NCBI GenBank assembly: GCA_945866125.1 | Contig: CAMBFZ010000003.1 | Coordinates: 88,376-152,375 of the forward strand | Origin: Bordetella parapertussis | GTDB lineage: Bacteria; Pseudomonadota; Gammaproteobacteria; Burkholderiales; Burkholderiaceae_D | Length of the DNA: 64,000 nt | Direction: 5' to 3' | Shown here: positions 17,230 to 26,999 of the stretch, piece after piece | How the letters are laid out: every line of letters starts with the position of its first letter | Numbering within the stretch: position 1 is the stretch's first letter | Program-made: the position numbers and the translations under genes | The notes under the pieces: model-generated | What the model saw: only the letters and a program-made list of their open reading frames with translations | Told to the model about the DNA's origin: nothing | The model's database searches: none

Positions 17230-17466
17230 AAGGCAGAACTCCCAGGCAGATAAGAGAAAGAATAAAAAAAGTCGCACAGCGAAAGAGCGCCATTCTAACA
17301 AGCCGGCGTACTTCGGACGGTGCAGCGGGAAGTTTTCCCATTTTAAATTGGCGCCGATCGCTTTATGCTCGGCGCACTGTCAGCGAAGTTTCGCCTCGCG
17401 GATCAGTAGAGACCAAGACGATTGAATCGTCTGACTTACTAAAAAAGCATTTATTAAAATAAAATC

Positions 17467-19836
17467 ATGCGCACATCTGCTCAATCACGCCGTTTTACCG
17501 CACGCCGTCCCGCCACACGTTCCATGATAGCGACGTCCATCGTGGCCATGTTTTCTGCCAGCCCGCTGTGGGCACAAGTCACGGCCGAAGCACAGCTGCC
17601 GCAAGTCGAAGTGGTTGGCACCTCTCCGCTACCGGGCATTGGTATTGAAAAATATAAGCTGCCGTACGAAGTGCAGAGCGTCAACGACACCGCGGTCTAT
17701 AACGCGCAGTCACTCAACCTGACCGAATTCATGTCGCGCAACTTAACCGGTGTGAATGTCAATGAGGTACAAGGGAGTCCCTTTCAGGCAGATGTGACCT
17801 ATCGCGGTTTTCGCGCGTCAGCCATACTCGGCTCGTCCCAAGGCTTGTCGGTCTATCTGGACGGTGTACGTGTCAACGAGCCGTTTGGCGATGTTGTCAA
17901 TTGGGACATGCTGCCTGAATCGGCATTTTCGAGCGTGACACTGGTACCAGGATCGAACCCGATTTATGGTTTGAACACGCTCGGTGGCGCACTCGCCTTT
18001 ACCACTAAGTCCGGACTGACTGCACCCGGTACCGATATCAAATTACAGGCCGGCAGTTTCGGTCGTAAACGTATCGACGTAAACTACGGCAACAAATCCG
18101 ACGATGGCTGGCATCAGTTTATTGCAGCCACGGCCTTTGATGAGGCCGGCTGGCGTGAGCACTCCTCGGGTCAGCTTGGTAATATCTTCACCAAGATCGG
18201 CCGTGTACAAAGCGACAGTAATTGGGATCTATCCTTGTTGGTGGGCCGGAGTAATTTGCTCGGCAATGGTCTCGTGCCAAGTTCAAACTTCGGCAACGAA
18301 GATAATCTGACCAGCTCCCCGACGGCAGGCCTGTACGAACAAAATCGCCGCGCGGTCTACACCCATCCCGACCGTACGGAAAATCAGCTCAACATGCTCA
18401 CCTTTAACTTCCAACGCATGTTCGACAGCAGCACCGAGCTTGCCACGACGCTATACGCCCGCAAAAGCTCACGCCAGACAGTCGGCGGTGATGCAGAACG
18501 CGAAGACGATGGTGCAGGCAATTTCGAAAACGAAGCCGTTCTCAACTACACCACGACCAGCCAAACCAGCTACGGCAGCAGTGTCAATCTGACCAAGCTG
18601 ATGGACAAACATCATCTGACCGTGGGCGCCAGTTTCGATGCGAGTTCGGTACGCTACGGTGCCAGTCAGCGTCAGGAATGTCATCTTGATGCAGCCACGC
18701 GCGGGGTCACGCTGAATGATTGCGAAGACCCCTTGTCAACCTCTGGCGTCCGCGGTAAATCTTATGCGGTCGGTTTGTATTCGGCCGATACCTGGAACAT
18801 TACGGGCAACACCTATTTGACCGCAGCGGCGCGTTTCAATCACGCCAAAGTCAGTAACGTGATTACCGATTATCTCGACAACGCCGGTGACCCACTAGCC
18901 AATTCAACAGACAAACCAAAAGAACAATTTTCCTATAATAGTCTGAATCCTTCACTGGGCATCAGCCAGAAACTCACCCCGGCTGTAACCGTATTTGGTA
19001 ACGTCGGTCAAAGTAATCGCGTCCCGACTGTCATTGAGCTTGGCTGCGCCGATCCGGCTGAACCATGCCGGTTACCCACCGGCTTACAGGCTGACCCGTA
19101 TCTGAAACAAGTCATCGCCCGCACCGTAGAAGGCGGCATGCGCTGGGCCTTCTCGGATAATTACGGCTTGTCGGCGTCGGTTTACCGGTCACAAAACACT
19201 GACGATATTCTGTTCCGCGCGATCGGTGCAACAGGCCAGGGTTACTTCAGCAATTTCTCGAAGACTCTTCGTCAGGGTATCGATCTCTCCGCATACGCCA
19301 GCTTGGGCCAGGTTGCCATGCGTGCCAGCTATAGCTATCTGCACGCGACCTATCAAGACAATGGTCTTTTGTTTGGCGGCGAGCGGGATATTAGTGTCAA
19401 GCCCGGCGATCGTATCGCTGGCTTGCCCGCCCATACACTCAAGCTCAATGCCGACTGGCGCGCGGCACCTAAACTCGTCATTGGCGGCACGGTGATGGCG
19501 ACCTCAAGTCTCGTCACACAGGGCAACGAAGATGGCCAGGTCGGACCGGAGAATGATGAAACCATCCAAGCTAAGGCAAACGTCAAAGGCTACACCCTAG
19601 TCAATTTGCATGCTAATTACGAAGCACAAAAAGGACTGGATTATTTTTTCCGAATCAACAATATTTTTGATCGACGCTTCGAGACCTACGGGATGATGGC
19701 GATGAACATGTTCAATACGTCCGGCAGCCAATTAGATCCTGGTAATGCTGACCCATCTGTCATGCCTACCGTCAACCGCTTTGTGGCACCCGGTGCACCG
19801 CGCTCCTTCATGGTTGGTCTGCGCTACCGCTTCTGA
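17467..19836 (+). CDS. TonB-dependent outer-membrane receptor
   Basis: 789 aa. A signal peptide (hydrophobic IATSIVAMFSASPLWA) is followed by the plug domain with the VEVVGTSPLPG region, TEFMSRNLTGVNVNEVQG, and PGSNPIYGLNTLGGALAF. A 22-strand barrel follows, closing with the aromatic C-terminus MVGLRYRF expected for BAM recognition. TonB receptors import siderophores, cobalamin or other scarce compounds across the outer membrane. No transport or siderophore genes are adjacent, so the ligand is unknown. It converges on a two-component system across a strong terminator. Confidence 0.92.
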   Translation: MRTSAQSRRFTARRPATRSMIATSIVAMFSASPLWAQVTAEAQLPQVEVVGTSPLPGIGIEKYKLPYEVQSVNDTAVYNAQSLNLTEFMSRNLTGVNVNEVQGSPFQADVTYRGFRASAILGSSQGLSVYLDGVRVNEPFGDVVNWDMLPESAFSSVTLVPGSNPIYGLNTLGGALAFTTKSGLTAPGTDIKLQAGSFGRKRIDVNYGNKSDDGWHQFIAATAFDEAGWREHSSGQLGNIFTKIGRVQSDSNWDLSLLVGRSNLLGNGLVPSSNFGNEDNLTSSPTAGLYEQNRRAVYTHPDRTENQLNMLTFNFQRMFDSSTELATTLYARKSSRQTVGGDAEREDDGAGNFENEAVLNYTTTSQTSYGSSVNLTKLMDKHHLTVGASFDASSVRYGASQRQECHLDAATRGVTLNDCEDPLSTSGVRGKSYAVGLYSADTWNITGNTYLTAAARFNHAKVSNVITDYLDNAGDPLANSTDKPKEQFSYNSLNPSLGISQKLTPAVTVFGNVGQSNRVPTVIELGCADPAEPCRLPTGLQADPYLKQVIARTVEGGMRWAFSDNYGLSASVYRSQNTDDILFRAIGATGQGYFSNFSKTLRQGIDLSAYASLGQVAMRASYSYLHATYQDNGLLFGGERDISVKPGDRIAGLPAHTLKLNADWRAAPKLVIGGTVMATSSLVTQGNEDGQVGPENDETIQAKANVKGYTLVNLHANYEAQKGLDYFFRINNIFDRRFETYGMMAMNMFNTSGSQLDPGNADPSVMPTVNRFVAPGAPRSFMVGLRYRF

Positions 19837-19880
19837 TTTCACGACTGTCCCCGCAACCGGGTCTCTCCCCGGGTGGTTTG

Positions 19881-19916
19881 AGCCGGTATGCAAACGTATT
19901 GCATACCGGCTTTTTT
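19881..19916 (+). terminator. Rho-independent terminator, TonB receptor gene
   Basis: AGCCGGTATGCAA-ACGTA-TTGCATACCGGCT followed by a T-run. The 13-bp perfect stem lies 45 bp after the receptor stop and just before the 3' end of the converging response-regulator gene, so it may serve both directions. Confidence 0.92.
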
Positions 19917-19924
19917 ATGCGCTG

Positions 19925-20569
19925 CTAAGCCAGCCCATGCCGCTTGGCATACTGATGCAATTCGATGGCCGTCGTCACGCCGAGCTTTTGCCGTATCGTT
20001 GACTGATAATTAGCCACCGTCTTGACGCCGATATGCAGGCGCTGACCAATATCTTCCACCGCGTGTCCATTGGCCAGCAGACGAAAAATTTCAAACTCGC
20101 GCGGTGCTAATTGCAAATGCGGCGCAGCATCATCACCGGCCTGCGCAATGGCCGCGGCCACCTCATCCGACATCGGTATGCCACCTTGCATGACCTGATG
20201 AATAGCATCGACAATGCGCTCAGGCGGCATGCTCTTGGTCAGATAACCTCGCGCACCGGCGCGCAAGGCTTGCACCGCCAACGCCGCATTATCGTGCATG
20301 GTAAAAACCAGCACGCGCTGCTGCGGGAAGCGCTGCAAAATATGACGCATGCTTTCTATTCCGCCCTGCCCCGGCATCGACAAATCCATCACCACCACAT
20401 CGGCGCCACTGACTTCATTGCCCGCAGTCAGAAAACCATAGGCCTGTTCACCACTATCAGCCTCACCGACTACAGCAATGGCGGGGTCGAGTTCTAAATA
20501 GCGTTTGTAGCCCGCGCGAACCACCGCATGATCATCCACCAATAAGACCCGGATCAACTCAGTTGTCAT
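19925..20569 (-). CDS. NarL/FixJ-family response regulator
   Basis: 214 aa. Receiver domain with the acidic pair in VLLVDDHAVVRAG, phosphoacceptor Asp in VVVMDLSMPG, Thr in VLVFTMHD and Lys in YLTKSMPP; then a C-terminal LuxR-type HTH, LAPREFEIFRLLANGHAVEDIGQ and HIGVKTVANYQSTIRQKLG. Overlaps the sensor gene by 11 bp, so the two are a cognate pair. Targets are not evident, though the convergent TonB receptor is a candidate. Confidence 0.92.
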   Translation of the reverse strand: MTTELIRVLLVDDHAVVRAGYKRYLELDPAIAVVGEADSGEQAYGFLTAGNEVSGADVVVMDLSMPGQGGIESMRHILQRFPQQRVLVFTMHDNAALAVQALRAGARGYLTKSMPPERIVDAIHQVMQGGIPMSDEVAAAIAQAGDDAAPHLQLAPREFEIFRLLANGHAVEDIGQRLHIGVKTVANYQSTIRQKLGVTTAIELHQYAKRHGLA

Positions 20570-21938
20570 GTCCCAGCTCCTCGGTCAATAAGGGGAAGCG
20601 TGCTTCCACGATCAGCCCGTGCGGCATAGCGCGCCGCAGCTGCAAGCTGCCCTGATTCGCCAATATCCGCTCGCGCATGCCGGCCAGACCAAGCCCGCTT
20701 TGCCCCGGCACACCCGCCTGCTCGGCCGACAAATCAAGACCTCGTCCGTCATCGGCCACCGTCAGGCGCAGACTACGGCCGCCCTCCTCTACGCTCACCA
20801 CCAGATCAACCCGCGTGGCCTGCGCGTGGCGCATCACATTCGTCAGCGCCTCTTGCGCAATCCGATAGACCGCCACAGCAAGACGCTGCGGCACAGCGGC
20901 CGTCGCCAGATTGACCGACAAACTGCACGCCAAACCAACGTCACCCCGCGACTGCCGTTGTCGCACCAGATCGCGCAAGGCTTGCTCAAGCGCGATATCG
21001 TGTTCTTCATCACCTTGCAAGCCATAGGGGCGCAGCTGGGCAAGCAGACTTTTTAATTGCGACAAAATACTGCTACTGTTGTCATACATCGCCTGCGCGC
21101 AGGCCTCAAGCGCGGGCTGTCCGTTGGATTGTTTCAGTAAATAAGAGGCGTCGACTTGTATGGCTGTGAGCAATTGACCAAACTCATCATGCAGCTCATG
21201 TGCAAGCTTGCGGCGTTCGTCTTCCTGCACATCTTGCAAACGATGCAGCAGCTCGCGCTGCTTGGCGATCTGCTCGGTCAGCACACCGGCGAGGTGATTT
21301 AAAGCCTGCCCGATCTGATTCAGCTCGCGCGTATCAGAGGGCGGCAGACGCACGCTGTAGTCACCTGCCTCGATCCGCGCAATGCCCGAGAGGATAGGAG
21401 TGAGCGGTGCAAAGGCTAGTTTTACGCTGATCCACATGGCCGCAATCAAGGACAAAGTCAGCGCAAAAAACAGGCCCAGCAACAGCAACGCGCTCGTCAT
21501 GGCCTCGGTACTTTCTGAATACGGATTGGGTTCGAGCACGACGGTTACAAGCTCACCGCCCGGGCGCGTCACCGACACGGAATAAGTAGGTAGCGCCACA
21601 TCGTTGGTCAAAATACGATTGAGCCAGGAAAGAGGTAATGCACCGCTTTGCTGCGCCTGTTGGGTCAAACGCCGGCCCGTCTGATCAAGCAGGGCAACAT
21701 GAAAATGGCGCAAGGTGCCGCTATCGTTTAATGCATTGATCGCAGCAGTTTGTTCGGCGAGTGCCGCATTAGCTTGCAGCTTGGCCAGAATCTGAATGAG
21801 CTGCCCAACTTTTTGGCTGCCGGCCGCTTCACTCCCAATGTCCTGCTTCGCCGCATACACGCTCAGCAGAAGCGCAACGACCAGCATCAGCATGCCTACG
21901 GCAATCAGTCTGAGCAAGAGGCGAGTAACAAGTTGCAT
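20559..21938 (-). CDS. NarL-type sensor histidine kinase (HisKA_3)
   Basis: 459 aa from the ATG ending at 21938; the frame could open six codons earlier at a TTG. TM1 at residues ~7-27, a periplasmic domain of about 110 residues, TM2 (LLLLGLFFALTLSLIAAMWI), HAMP (AGDYSVRLPPSDTRELNQIG), the H-box EDERRKLAHELHDEFGQ of HisKA_3 kinases, and a HATPase with VADDGRGLD and GLGLAGMRERI. Phosphorylates the downstream NarL-type regulator. The signal sensed is unknown. Confidence 0.92.
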   Translation of the reverse strand: MQLVTRLLLRLIAVGMLMLVVALLLSVYAAKQDIGSEAAGSQKVGQLIQILAKLQANAALAEQTAAINALNDSGTLRHFHVALLDQTGRRLTQQAQQSGALPLSWLNRILTNDVALPTYSVSVTRPGGELVTVVLEPNPYSESTEAMTSALLLLGLFFALTLSLIAAMWISVKLAFAPLTPILSGIARIEAGDYSVRLPPSDTRELNQIGQALNHLAGVLTEQIAKQRELLHRLQDVQEDERRKLAHELHDEFGQLLTAIQVDASYLLKQSNGQPALEACAQAMYDNSSSILSQLKSLLAQLRPYGLQGDEEHDIALEQALRDLVRQRQSRGDVGLACSLSVNLATAAVPQRLAVAVYRIAQEALTNVMRHAQATRVDLVVSVEEGGRSLRLTVADDGRGLDLSAEQAGVPGQSGLGLAGMRERILANQGSLQLRRAMPHGLIVEARFPLLTEELGHDN

Positions 21939-22020
21939 CGCAGTTCCGTTGATCAATCACCCGCATTGGGTAAGCAGCACGGTGAGTTTGACCGACGAGG
22001 ACTAATCATCGGTCCGAATT

Positions 22021-22632
22021 TTAATATTTGTAGGTGTACTCAATTTCGATAGAATCACTACGCCGTGCCCGCGTTACGGCATCCCATGAACGGGTAATAC
22101 GCAGCTCGATTTCGTTATGCTCGTTGATGTCCCATCCCGGTCCCATGCGCCACTGGTCATAATCACGCCCGCTCGAGCCGTCAATGGCCCGGACAAAACG
22201 ATAACCGGTATACCAGTCAAGCGGCTCGAGCTTGTAGGTCAAAGCCGGTTCAACGTAGGCGTAGGTGTAGGATGATTCCGGTTGAAAACGGCGGCCGATC
22301 AAACCCCGAAAAAATCCGCCGAAATTATCAGTGAAGTGCACGATAGAACGCACGCGCACCCCCAACGCGCGCTCGTGGGCGATCTCAAATCCCTGGCTGC
22401 CGGCTTCGGCTTCACGCTCATACTTGAGCATGACTTCCAACTCATTAATCCAGCCTTCCTTCCAACGTATTCCCGGATACAAGGTGACCGAATTGGCGTG
22501 CCCACTCTTGTCGGCCGCTTTCTCATGCTCAATCTCGTAGACAACCTGAGGCCGGCCGCCAAACAGAGTTTGCTGCGCGAAAGAAGGTACCGTAACACAG
22601 GCCAAGAGGGCAGCAAAAGGGGCGATCTTCAT
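22021..22632 (-). CDS. Small outer-membrane beta-barrel protein, function unknown
   Basis: 203 aa. Signal peptide MKIAPFAALLACVTVPSFA, then alternating amphipathic strands rich in Tyr, Trp and charged residues (VTLYPGIRWKEGWINELEV, YAYVEPALTYKLEPLDWYTGY) and a final strand IEIEYTYKY ending in an aromatic residue. That pattern is of an 8-10-strand barrel. I cannot name a family. It follows the sensor-kinase gene by about 60 bp in the opposite reading sense of the next gene; coregulation is possible. Confidence 0.6.
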   Translation of the reverse strand: MKIAPFAALLACVTVPSFAQQTLFGGRPQVVYEIEHEKAADKSGHANSVTLYPGIRWKEGWINELEVMLKYEREAEAGSQGFEIAHERALGVRVRSIVHFTDNFGGFFRGLIGRRFQPESSYTYAYVEPALTYKLEPLDWYTGYRFVRAIDGSSGRDYDQWRMGPGWDINEHNEIELRITRSWDAVTRARRSDSIEIEYTYKY

Positions 22633-22740
22633 GACAAAAGTCCACTAGCAAAAGAAAAAACGCGATTATACGGGGAAGACTAGGCACTTGCTTTTTGGCT
22701 GCTCTAAAATCAAGGTTTACTTCCTGCCTTTATTGGTCTG

Positions 22741-24489
22741 ATGCCAACCTCACCTGAAGGCCTGCCCTATCTGCGCGAGACGCTATTGTTTCTTGCGTTG
22801 GCCGGTATTTTGATTCCCATTTTGCAGCGTTACCGTGTCAATCAGGTACTGGGATTTTTAGCCGTTGGTGTGCTGGTTGGGCCGTTTGGATTGTGGCTGT
22901 GGGTGGGGCAATTACCGTGGCTATCGCATTTCACGCTCACCCGGGTTGAAGGTGCGGCAGCGCTGGGTGAACTCGGTGTACTTTTTTTGATGTTCACCAT
23001 CGGCTTGGCACTTTCCGCTGAACGACTGTGGGCTTTACGGCGCTGGGTGTTTGGAGTGGGCAGTGCGCAGTTGCTGCTCTCGGCATTGGCCATCGGTAGT
23101 ATCGCGCTGCTGTTTGCGGCCACACCCGCAGCGGCAATGTTACTGGGACTGGTACTGGCACTATCGTCAACGGCTGTGGTGATGCAATTAATGACGGAAA
23201 AACGCCTGCTCGATTCACCCCTCGGGCAGGCCAATTTTTCCATCCTGATGCTGCAAGACTTAGCAGTCGTGCCGATCATGATTTTGAGCAGTGTGCTGGC
23301 CAAAGGCGAGACTGCAGAACTATTGCCTGTGCTTGGCCTGGTATTACTCAAATCCGTCAGCGCGATTTTATTAATTTACTGGCTCGGGCGGCGCGTGATC
23401 CGTCCACTCTTCAAGACACTGATGCGGCAGCATCAGCCGGCCACATTCATGGCGCTGATCTTATTGTCGACACTGGGCATTGCCGGGATCACGTCCTACG
23501 CCGGGCTATCGATGGCGCTCGGCGCATTTCTGGCCGGACTAATGCTAGCCGAAACCGAATTTCGGCATGAGGTTGAGGTCACCATTGAGCCGTTCAAAAG
23601 CTTATTGCTCGGCTTGTTTTTTATGTCGGTCGGCATGCAAACCGATACACGCGTGCTGCTGGCTTCGCCGTTATGGATACCGCTGGCGGTGCTGGCCTTG
23701 TTTGCAGTCAAATCCGTGGTGCTGGCACTGGTTCTAAAGACAGCCCGGTTTACCTGGGGACGCGCAATCGAAGGCGGCTTACTAATGGGACAAGGGGGCG
23801 AGTTTGCTTTTATCGTCACCGGCTACGCAGTGGCACATCATCTTTTTGCCCCTGCGCTAGGACAGTTTGTACTACTTGTCGTCACGCTGTCGATGTTCGC
23901 CACGCCGCTGGTGGCGCGCGCTGCGCAGGCGTGGGGGCAATGGTGGGAACGCACCCATCAGGACGCCGAAGCCCCGCTCGACCAAGCGACGCCAGCGGCC
24001 CTAAAAGGCCACGTGATCATCGTTGGATTTGGACGCATCGGTCAATTGCTCGCCAAACTCTTAGCTGCACAAGGTGTGCGCTATGTCGCCATCGAAAACG
24101 ATCTGCAATTGTCGACTCGATGCCATCCTTTGGGCGAACCGGTTTACTACGGCGATGTCAGCCGGCCCGAATTATTGCATCGCGTCCATGCGAGCGCAGC
24201 CAGCGCGATTGTCCTGACCATGGATCATGCGGAGGCCGCCGTGCACGCGGCCTCCGCAATCCGACGCGAATTTAGTGCCGTGCCCCTGTTTGCCCGTGCC
24301 CGCGACGAATACCATGCGCGCGCTCTGAAAGAAGCCGGCGCCAATCTGGTGGCGCCCGAGGTACTCGAGACCGGCTTACAGCTCGCGAGTTTTGTTTTAC
24401 ACAACCTAGGTGTGGATGTCGCCGAGATAGAAGCGATAACCGGACAAGAGCGCGAAGCGCGAATAGCGGCCATCATGCACAAAGATTGA
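22741..24489 (+). CDS. Kef-type monovalent cation:proton antiporter (CPA2) with RCK/TrkA-N domain
   Basis: 582 aa. About 12 membrane helices in the first ~400 residues, including LALSSTAVVMQLM and GLSMALGAFLAGLMLAETEFRH, which are CPA2 signatures. Then a cytoplasmic NAD-binding domain opens with HVIIVGFGRIGQLLAKLLAAQG and its acidic strand-2 end AIENDLQ. KefB/KefC efflux K+ in exchange for H+, gated by glutathione adducts. The usual C-terminal extension of KefC is short here. Single gene. Confidence 0.92.
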   Translation: MPTSPEGLPYLRETLLFLALAGILIPILQRYRVNQVLGFLAVGVLVGPFGLWLWVGQLPWLSHFTLTRVEGAAALGELGVLFLMFTIGLALSAERLWALRRWVFGVGSAQLLLSALAIGSIALLFAATPAAAMLLGLVLALSSTAVVMQLMTEKRLLDSPLGQANFSILMLQDLAVVPIMILSSVLAKGETAELLPVLGLVLLKSVSAILLIYWLGRRVIRPLFKTLMRQHQPATFMALILLSTLGIAGITSYAGLSMALGAFLAGLMLAETEFRHEVEVTIEPFKSLLLGLFFMSVGMQTDTRVLLASPLWIPLAVLALFAVKSVVLALVLKTARFTWGRAIEGGLLMGQGGEFAFIVTGYAVAHHLFAPALGQFVLLVVTLSMFATPLVARAAQAWGQWWERTHQDAEAPLDQATPAALKGHVIIVGFGRIGQLLAKLLAAQGVRYVAIENDLQLSTRCHPLGEPVYYGDVSRPELLHRVHASAASAIVLTMDHAEAAVHAASAIRREFSAVPLFARARDEYHARALKEAGANLVAPEVLETGLQLASFVLHNLGVDVAEIEAITGQEREARIAAIMHKD

Positions 24490-24531
24490 ACAACCATGCG
24501 ATTTTGACAGGCAAAAGTTAATCACAAAAAT

Positions 24532-24595
24532 TGTGGATAACACTGTTGAAAACTCTATTTGCGCTGGGTCAAAGCCTGCCGTGGCGCGGCTTTGA
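24532..24595. other. DnaA-box-like 9-mer and adjacent perfect stem-loop in intergenic region
   Basis: Between the antiporter stop and the ChbG gene lies TGTGGATAA (24532-24540; reverse complement TTATCCACA, the ideal DnaA box). About 30 bp on there is an 8-bp stem TCAAAGCC / GGCTTTGA (24569-24576 and 24588-24595) without a T-run. Only one box is present, so this is not an origin by itself. It may be a titration or regulatory site, and the hairpin may protect the mRNA end. Confidence 0.3.
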
Positions 24596-24697
24596 ATAGA
24601 TTGCTCATTAGAAGAACAGTTGCCTAAACAACCAAAACCACTAACTGCAGAGCAGCATCAGCTTGGTGCAAACTGACGCTGTCCGCACCGCGCAGGG

Positions 24698-25543
24698 TCA
24701 AGCTGGTTTGACGATTGGGCGGATTTTTTTACCTGCATCAAAGCGACCCAACATAACGCCGGCTTCACGACAATCTTGCGCAAAGGCGGGACTGGCAAGG
24801 TAGTTGTATTCCAGCGCACGCACACCATCGAGCGGATCACGATGGTCCACCGTAGCCCGACCCGGATGACACATAAACAGCGTGCCATGCGGCGCATTGA
24901 GCAACCATTGTTTCATCCGTGCCGGAAAATTCGCACCCGGCAGCAGCGAATAGACGCCGCCAAAATAAGGCGTCACCCGCAAACCATGCGCCGCGGCGTG
25001 TTCAGAAAATCCGCTACATGCAGACCGCAATACCATCGCCTTGATCGGCGTCTCTCTGGCTTTCATCAAATGATCCGGCGCACGCAGCCAGGGTCCTGCA
25101 TCGTCTTGCGGCCAACGATCGGCAATCGCATCCGTCAACGCGGCCCGGATCAGCGGAAACGCGTGCACATGCTGGTGCCCGTCGATAAAATCAGGCAAGC
25201 GCCCCAGATGCTCGGTGAAGCGATCAATCTGCGTACAAAACAATTTGCGCAACCAGTCGCGCGAGATCAGGCGCAGTTGCGACAAGAGCAGCCAGTAAGA
25301 CAAAGGACGGATCGGCCCACCCGTTTCAAACGAATGGGTGAGATTGAGATGTAAACCAACGTCGGCCAGGGATTGCAGGGGCATCAGCCGACGCGCGGCG
25401 GCCGGCCAATGGGGCGCCTCTGACATGACTGAGGTGGCCGTCAGCCGGCGCGAACTGATCAGCTCCAATATGCCGCTTGTAATTTGCTCGGATTGAGCAA
25501 AATCATCTGCACACAATGTGACCTTGCGTGTGGCGCCGTTCAT
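24698..25543 (-). CDS. ChbG/HpnK family carbohydrate deacetylase (YdjC fold)
   Basis: 281 aa. Catalytic and metal-binding motifs are visible: TLCADDFAQSEQIT (Asp-Asp), VGLHLNLTH, and FIDGHQHVHAFP. HpnK and ChbG deacetylate N-acetylated sugars, including hopanoid and chitooligosaccharide substrates. Start overlaps the GtrA stop by 4 bp, and context points to a lipid-linked or envelope sugar as substrate. Confidence 0.88.
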   Translation of the reverse strand: MNGATRKVTLCADDFAQSEQITSGILELISSRRLTATSVMSEAPHWPAAARRLMPLQSLADVGLHLNLTHSFETGGPIRPLSYWLLLSQLRLISRDWLRKLFCTQIDRFTEHLGRLPDFIDGHQHVHAFPLIRAALTDAIADRWPQDDAGPWLRAPDHLMKARETPIKAMVLRSACSGFSEHAAAHGLRVTPYFGGVYSLLPGANFPARMKQWLLNAPHGTLFMCHPGRATVDHRDPLDGVRALEYNYLASPAFAQDCREAGVMLGRFDAGKKIRPIVKPA

Positions 25544-25941
25544 GCAATCTCCCGGGAGGCAAAAGCCCAGTTACGGGCTAAAACAAAAGTCAGTGCGGCC
25601 ACGAGTACCAAGACCAAAGCCAAGGCCAATCGATAGTCCAGCGTGGTGTAGCGCAGTAGCAGCGCGTAGAGTAATTCGTTGATACCAAAGCTGGCTAAAG
25701 CGACGCCAAAAAAACGCAAGCGCGAGGTCGAAGCCGAGCTCAAGCTCGCCGACTCGCTGCCATCCTGAAATGTGAAACGGCGGTGCCCGGCGTGGCTGAC
25801 CTGAAATGCCACTAAAAATCCTGCACAGTTGGCAAGCAGCGGGGGCACCCCCAGCGGCACCAGCACCAGTGCCACAGTCGCCAAATGCACCAGCATGGCA
25901 CTCACACCCACGACACCAAACCAGAACAGCTGGCGTTTCAT
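25540..25941 (-). CDS. GtrA family membrane protein
   Basis: 133 aa with four hydrophobic helices; FQVSHAGHRRFTFQDG and RYTTLDYRLALALVLVLVAA are characteristic of GtrA. These proteins are proposed flippases for undecaprenyl-phosphate-linked sugars. Start overlaps the glycosyltransferase stop by 4 bp. Confidence 0.88.
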   Translation of the reverse strand: MKRQLFWFGVVGVSAMLVHLATVALVLVPLGVPPLLANCAGFLVAFQVSHAGHRRFTFQDGSESASLSSASTSRLRFFGVALASFGINELLYALLLRYTTLDYRLALALVLVLVAALTFVLARNWAFASREIA

Positions 25942-26999
25942 TGCAACGAATCGTGCCGTTGATGATCGTTGCTGCCGGTGCCGCTACCTGTCGTGACGCG
26001 ACTGACGAAATAAGCAGGACGCTGTTTGACTTCCGTAAAAATGCGGCCGATATATTCCCCGAGAATACCGATTGACATCAACTGCACGCCACCCAGAAAC
26101 GCCATGCCAACGACAATCGTCGGCCAGCCGGTAGCGACGTTACCGAACAGCAGTGTCTCGACCATGATGTAGAGCGCATACAGGATAGACAGAATCGATA
26201 TGCCGCCGCCAATGGCTGTCCAGAGCCGCAAAGGCACATTGGAAAAAGCCGTCAAGCCGGTCGCGCCAAGTCGGAACAAACTATAAAAATTAAAGCTGCT
26301 CGTTCCATGCCGGCGCGGATCCGTGCGAACCGTCATGCCGATACGGGTAAAGCCGACCCAGTTATAGAGTCCCTTCATAAACCGGTTACGCTCGGGCATA
26401 CTTTTCAGCGCGTCGAGCATGCAGCGGTCGAGCACCCGGAAGTCTTGCGTGTTTTCAGGGATCTTGTTGCGTTCGCCAAAATTGAGCAGTGCATAAAACA
26501 CCTGCGTGACCGCGCGCTTGACGAAGGATTCGTCGTTGCGATCCGAGCGAACCGCAAAGACCATGTCATAACCCCGACGCCACTGCGCCAGAAAAGACGG
26601 AATCAATTCGGGGGGATGCTGAAAATCACAATCCAGCAGCACCGCCGCGTCACCACTCGCATGATCAATGCCGGCCGACAGCGCAATCTCTTTACCAAAA
26701 TTGCGCGATAGCTGCACCAGCTTGACCGGCAACTGATCGATCACGCTCATGACCCGTTCAACCGTGGCGTCACTACTGCCGTCGTCGATCACGAGCAACT
26801 CATGGCGCAACCCAAGCTGCACAAACAAGGTGTGCAGCGTCTGCAGCATCGGCACAATATTGCCTTCTTCGTTGAACGCCGGCAGCAGACAACTAATCAG
26901 AGGATCAAGAGGCCGCTGGCGCGAACGTGCTTGCAATAAAAACGCAGATTCGGTGTCTGGTGTGCACACACCTTCTGCGAGCGGCAAAGGATTATCCAT
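25938..26999 (-). CDS. Family 2 glycosyltransferase, GtrB/dolichyl-phosphate-sugar synthase type
   Basis: 353 aa from the ATG ending at 26999; a longer frame to 27155 exists but the extension is not family-like. GT-A fold: SCLLPAFNEEGNI, LLVIDDGSSDATVERV, AVLLDCDFQHPPELI, and RNRFMKGLYNWVGF, then two C-terminal membrane helices and the EYIGRIFTEVKQRP tail. GtrB-type enzymes transfer a sugar from a nucleotide donor to undecaprenyl phosphate on the cytoplasmic face. With GtrA as flippase and the ChbG-like deacetylase this forms a complete glycan-modification operon, possibly for LPS; the final transferase is not here. Confidence 0.9.
   Translation of the reverse strand: MDNPLPLAEGVCTPDTESAFLLQARSRQRPLDPLISCLLPAFNEEGNIVPMLQTLHTLFVQLGLRHELLVIDDGSSDATVERVMSVIDQLPVKLVQLSRNFGKEIALSAGIDHASGDAAVLLDCDFQHPPELIPSFLAQWRRGYDMVFAVRSDRNDESFVKRAVTQVFYALLNFGERNKIPENTQDFRVLDRCMLDALKSMPERNRFMKGLYNWVGFTRIGMTVRTDPRRHGTSSFNFYSLFRLGATGLTAFSNVPLRLWTAIGGGISILSILYALYIMVETLLFGNVATGWPTIVVGMAFLGGVQLMSIGILGEYIGRIFTEVKQRPAYFVSRVTTGSGTGSNDHQRHDSLQ

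Noticed and set aside
24532..24595. Replication origin
   Set aside because: Only one DnaA box, no AT-rich unwinding element and no dnaA/dnaN/parAB genes nearby.
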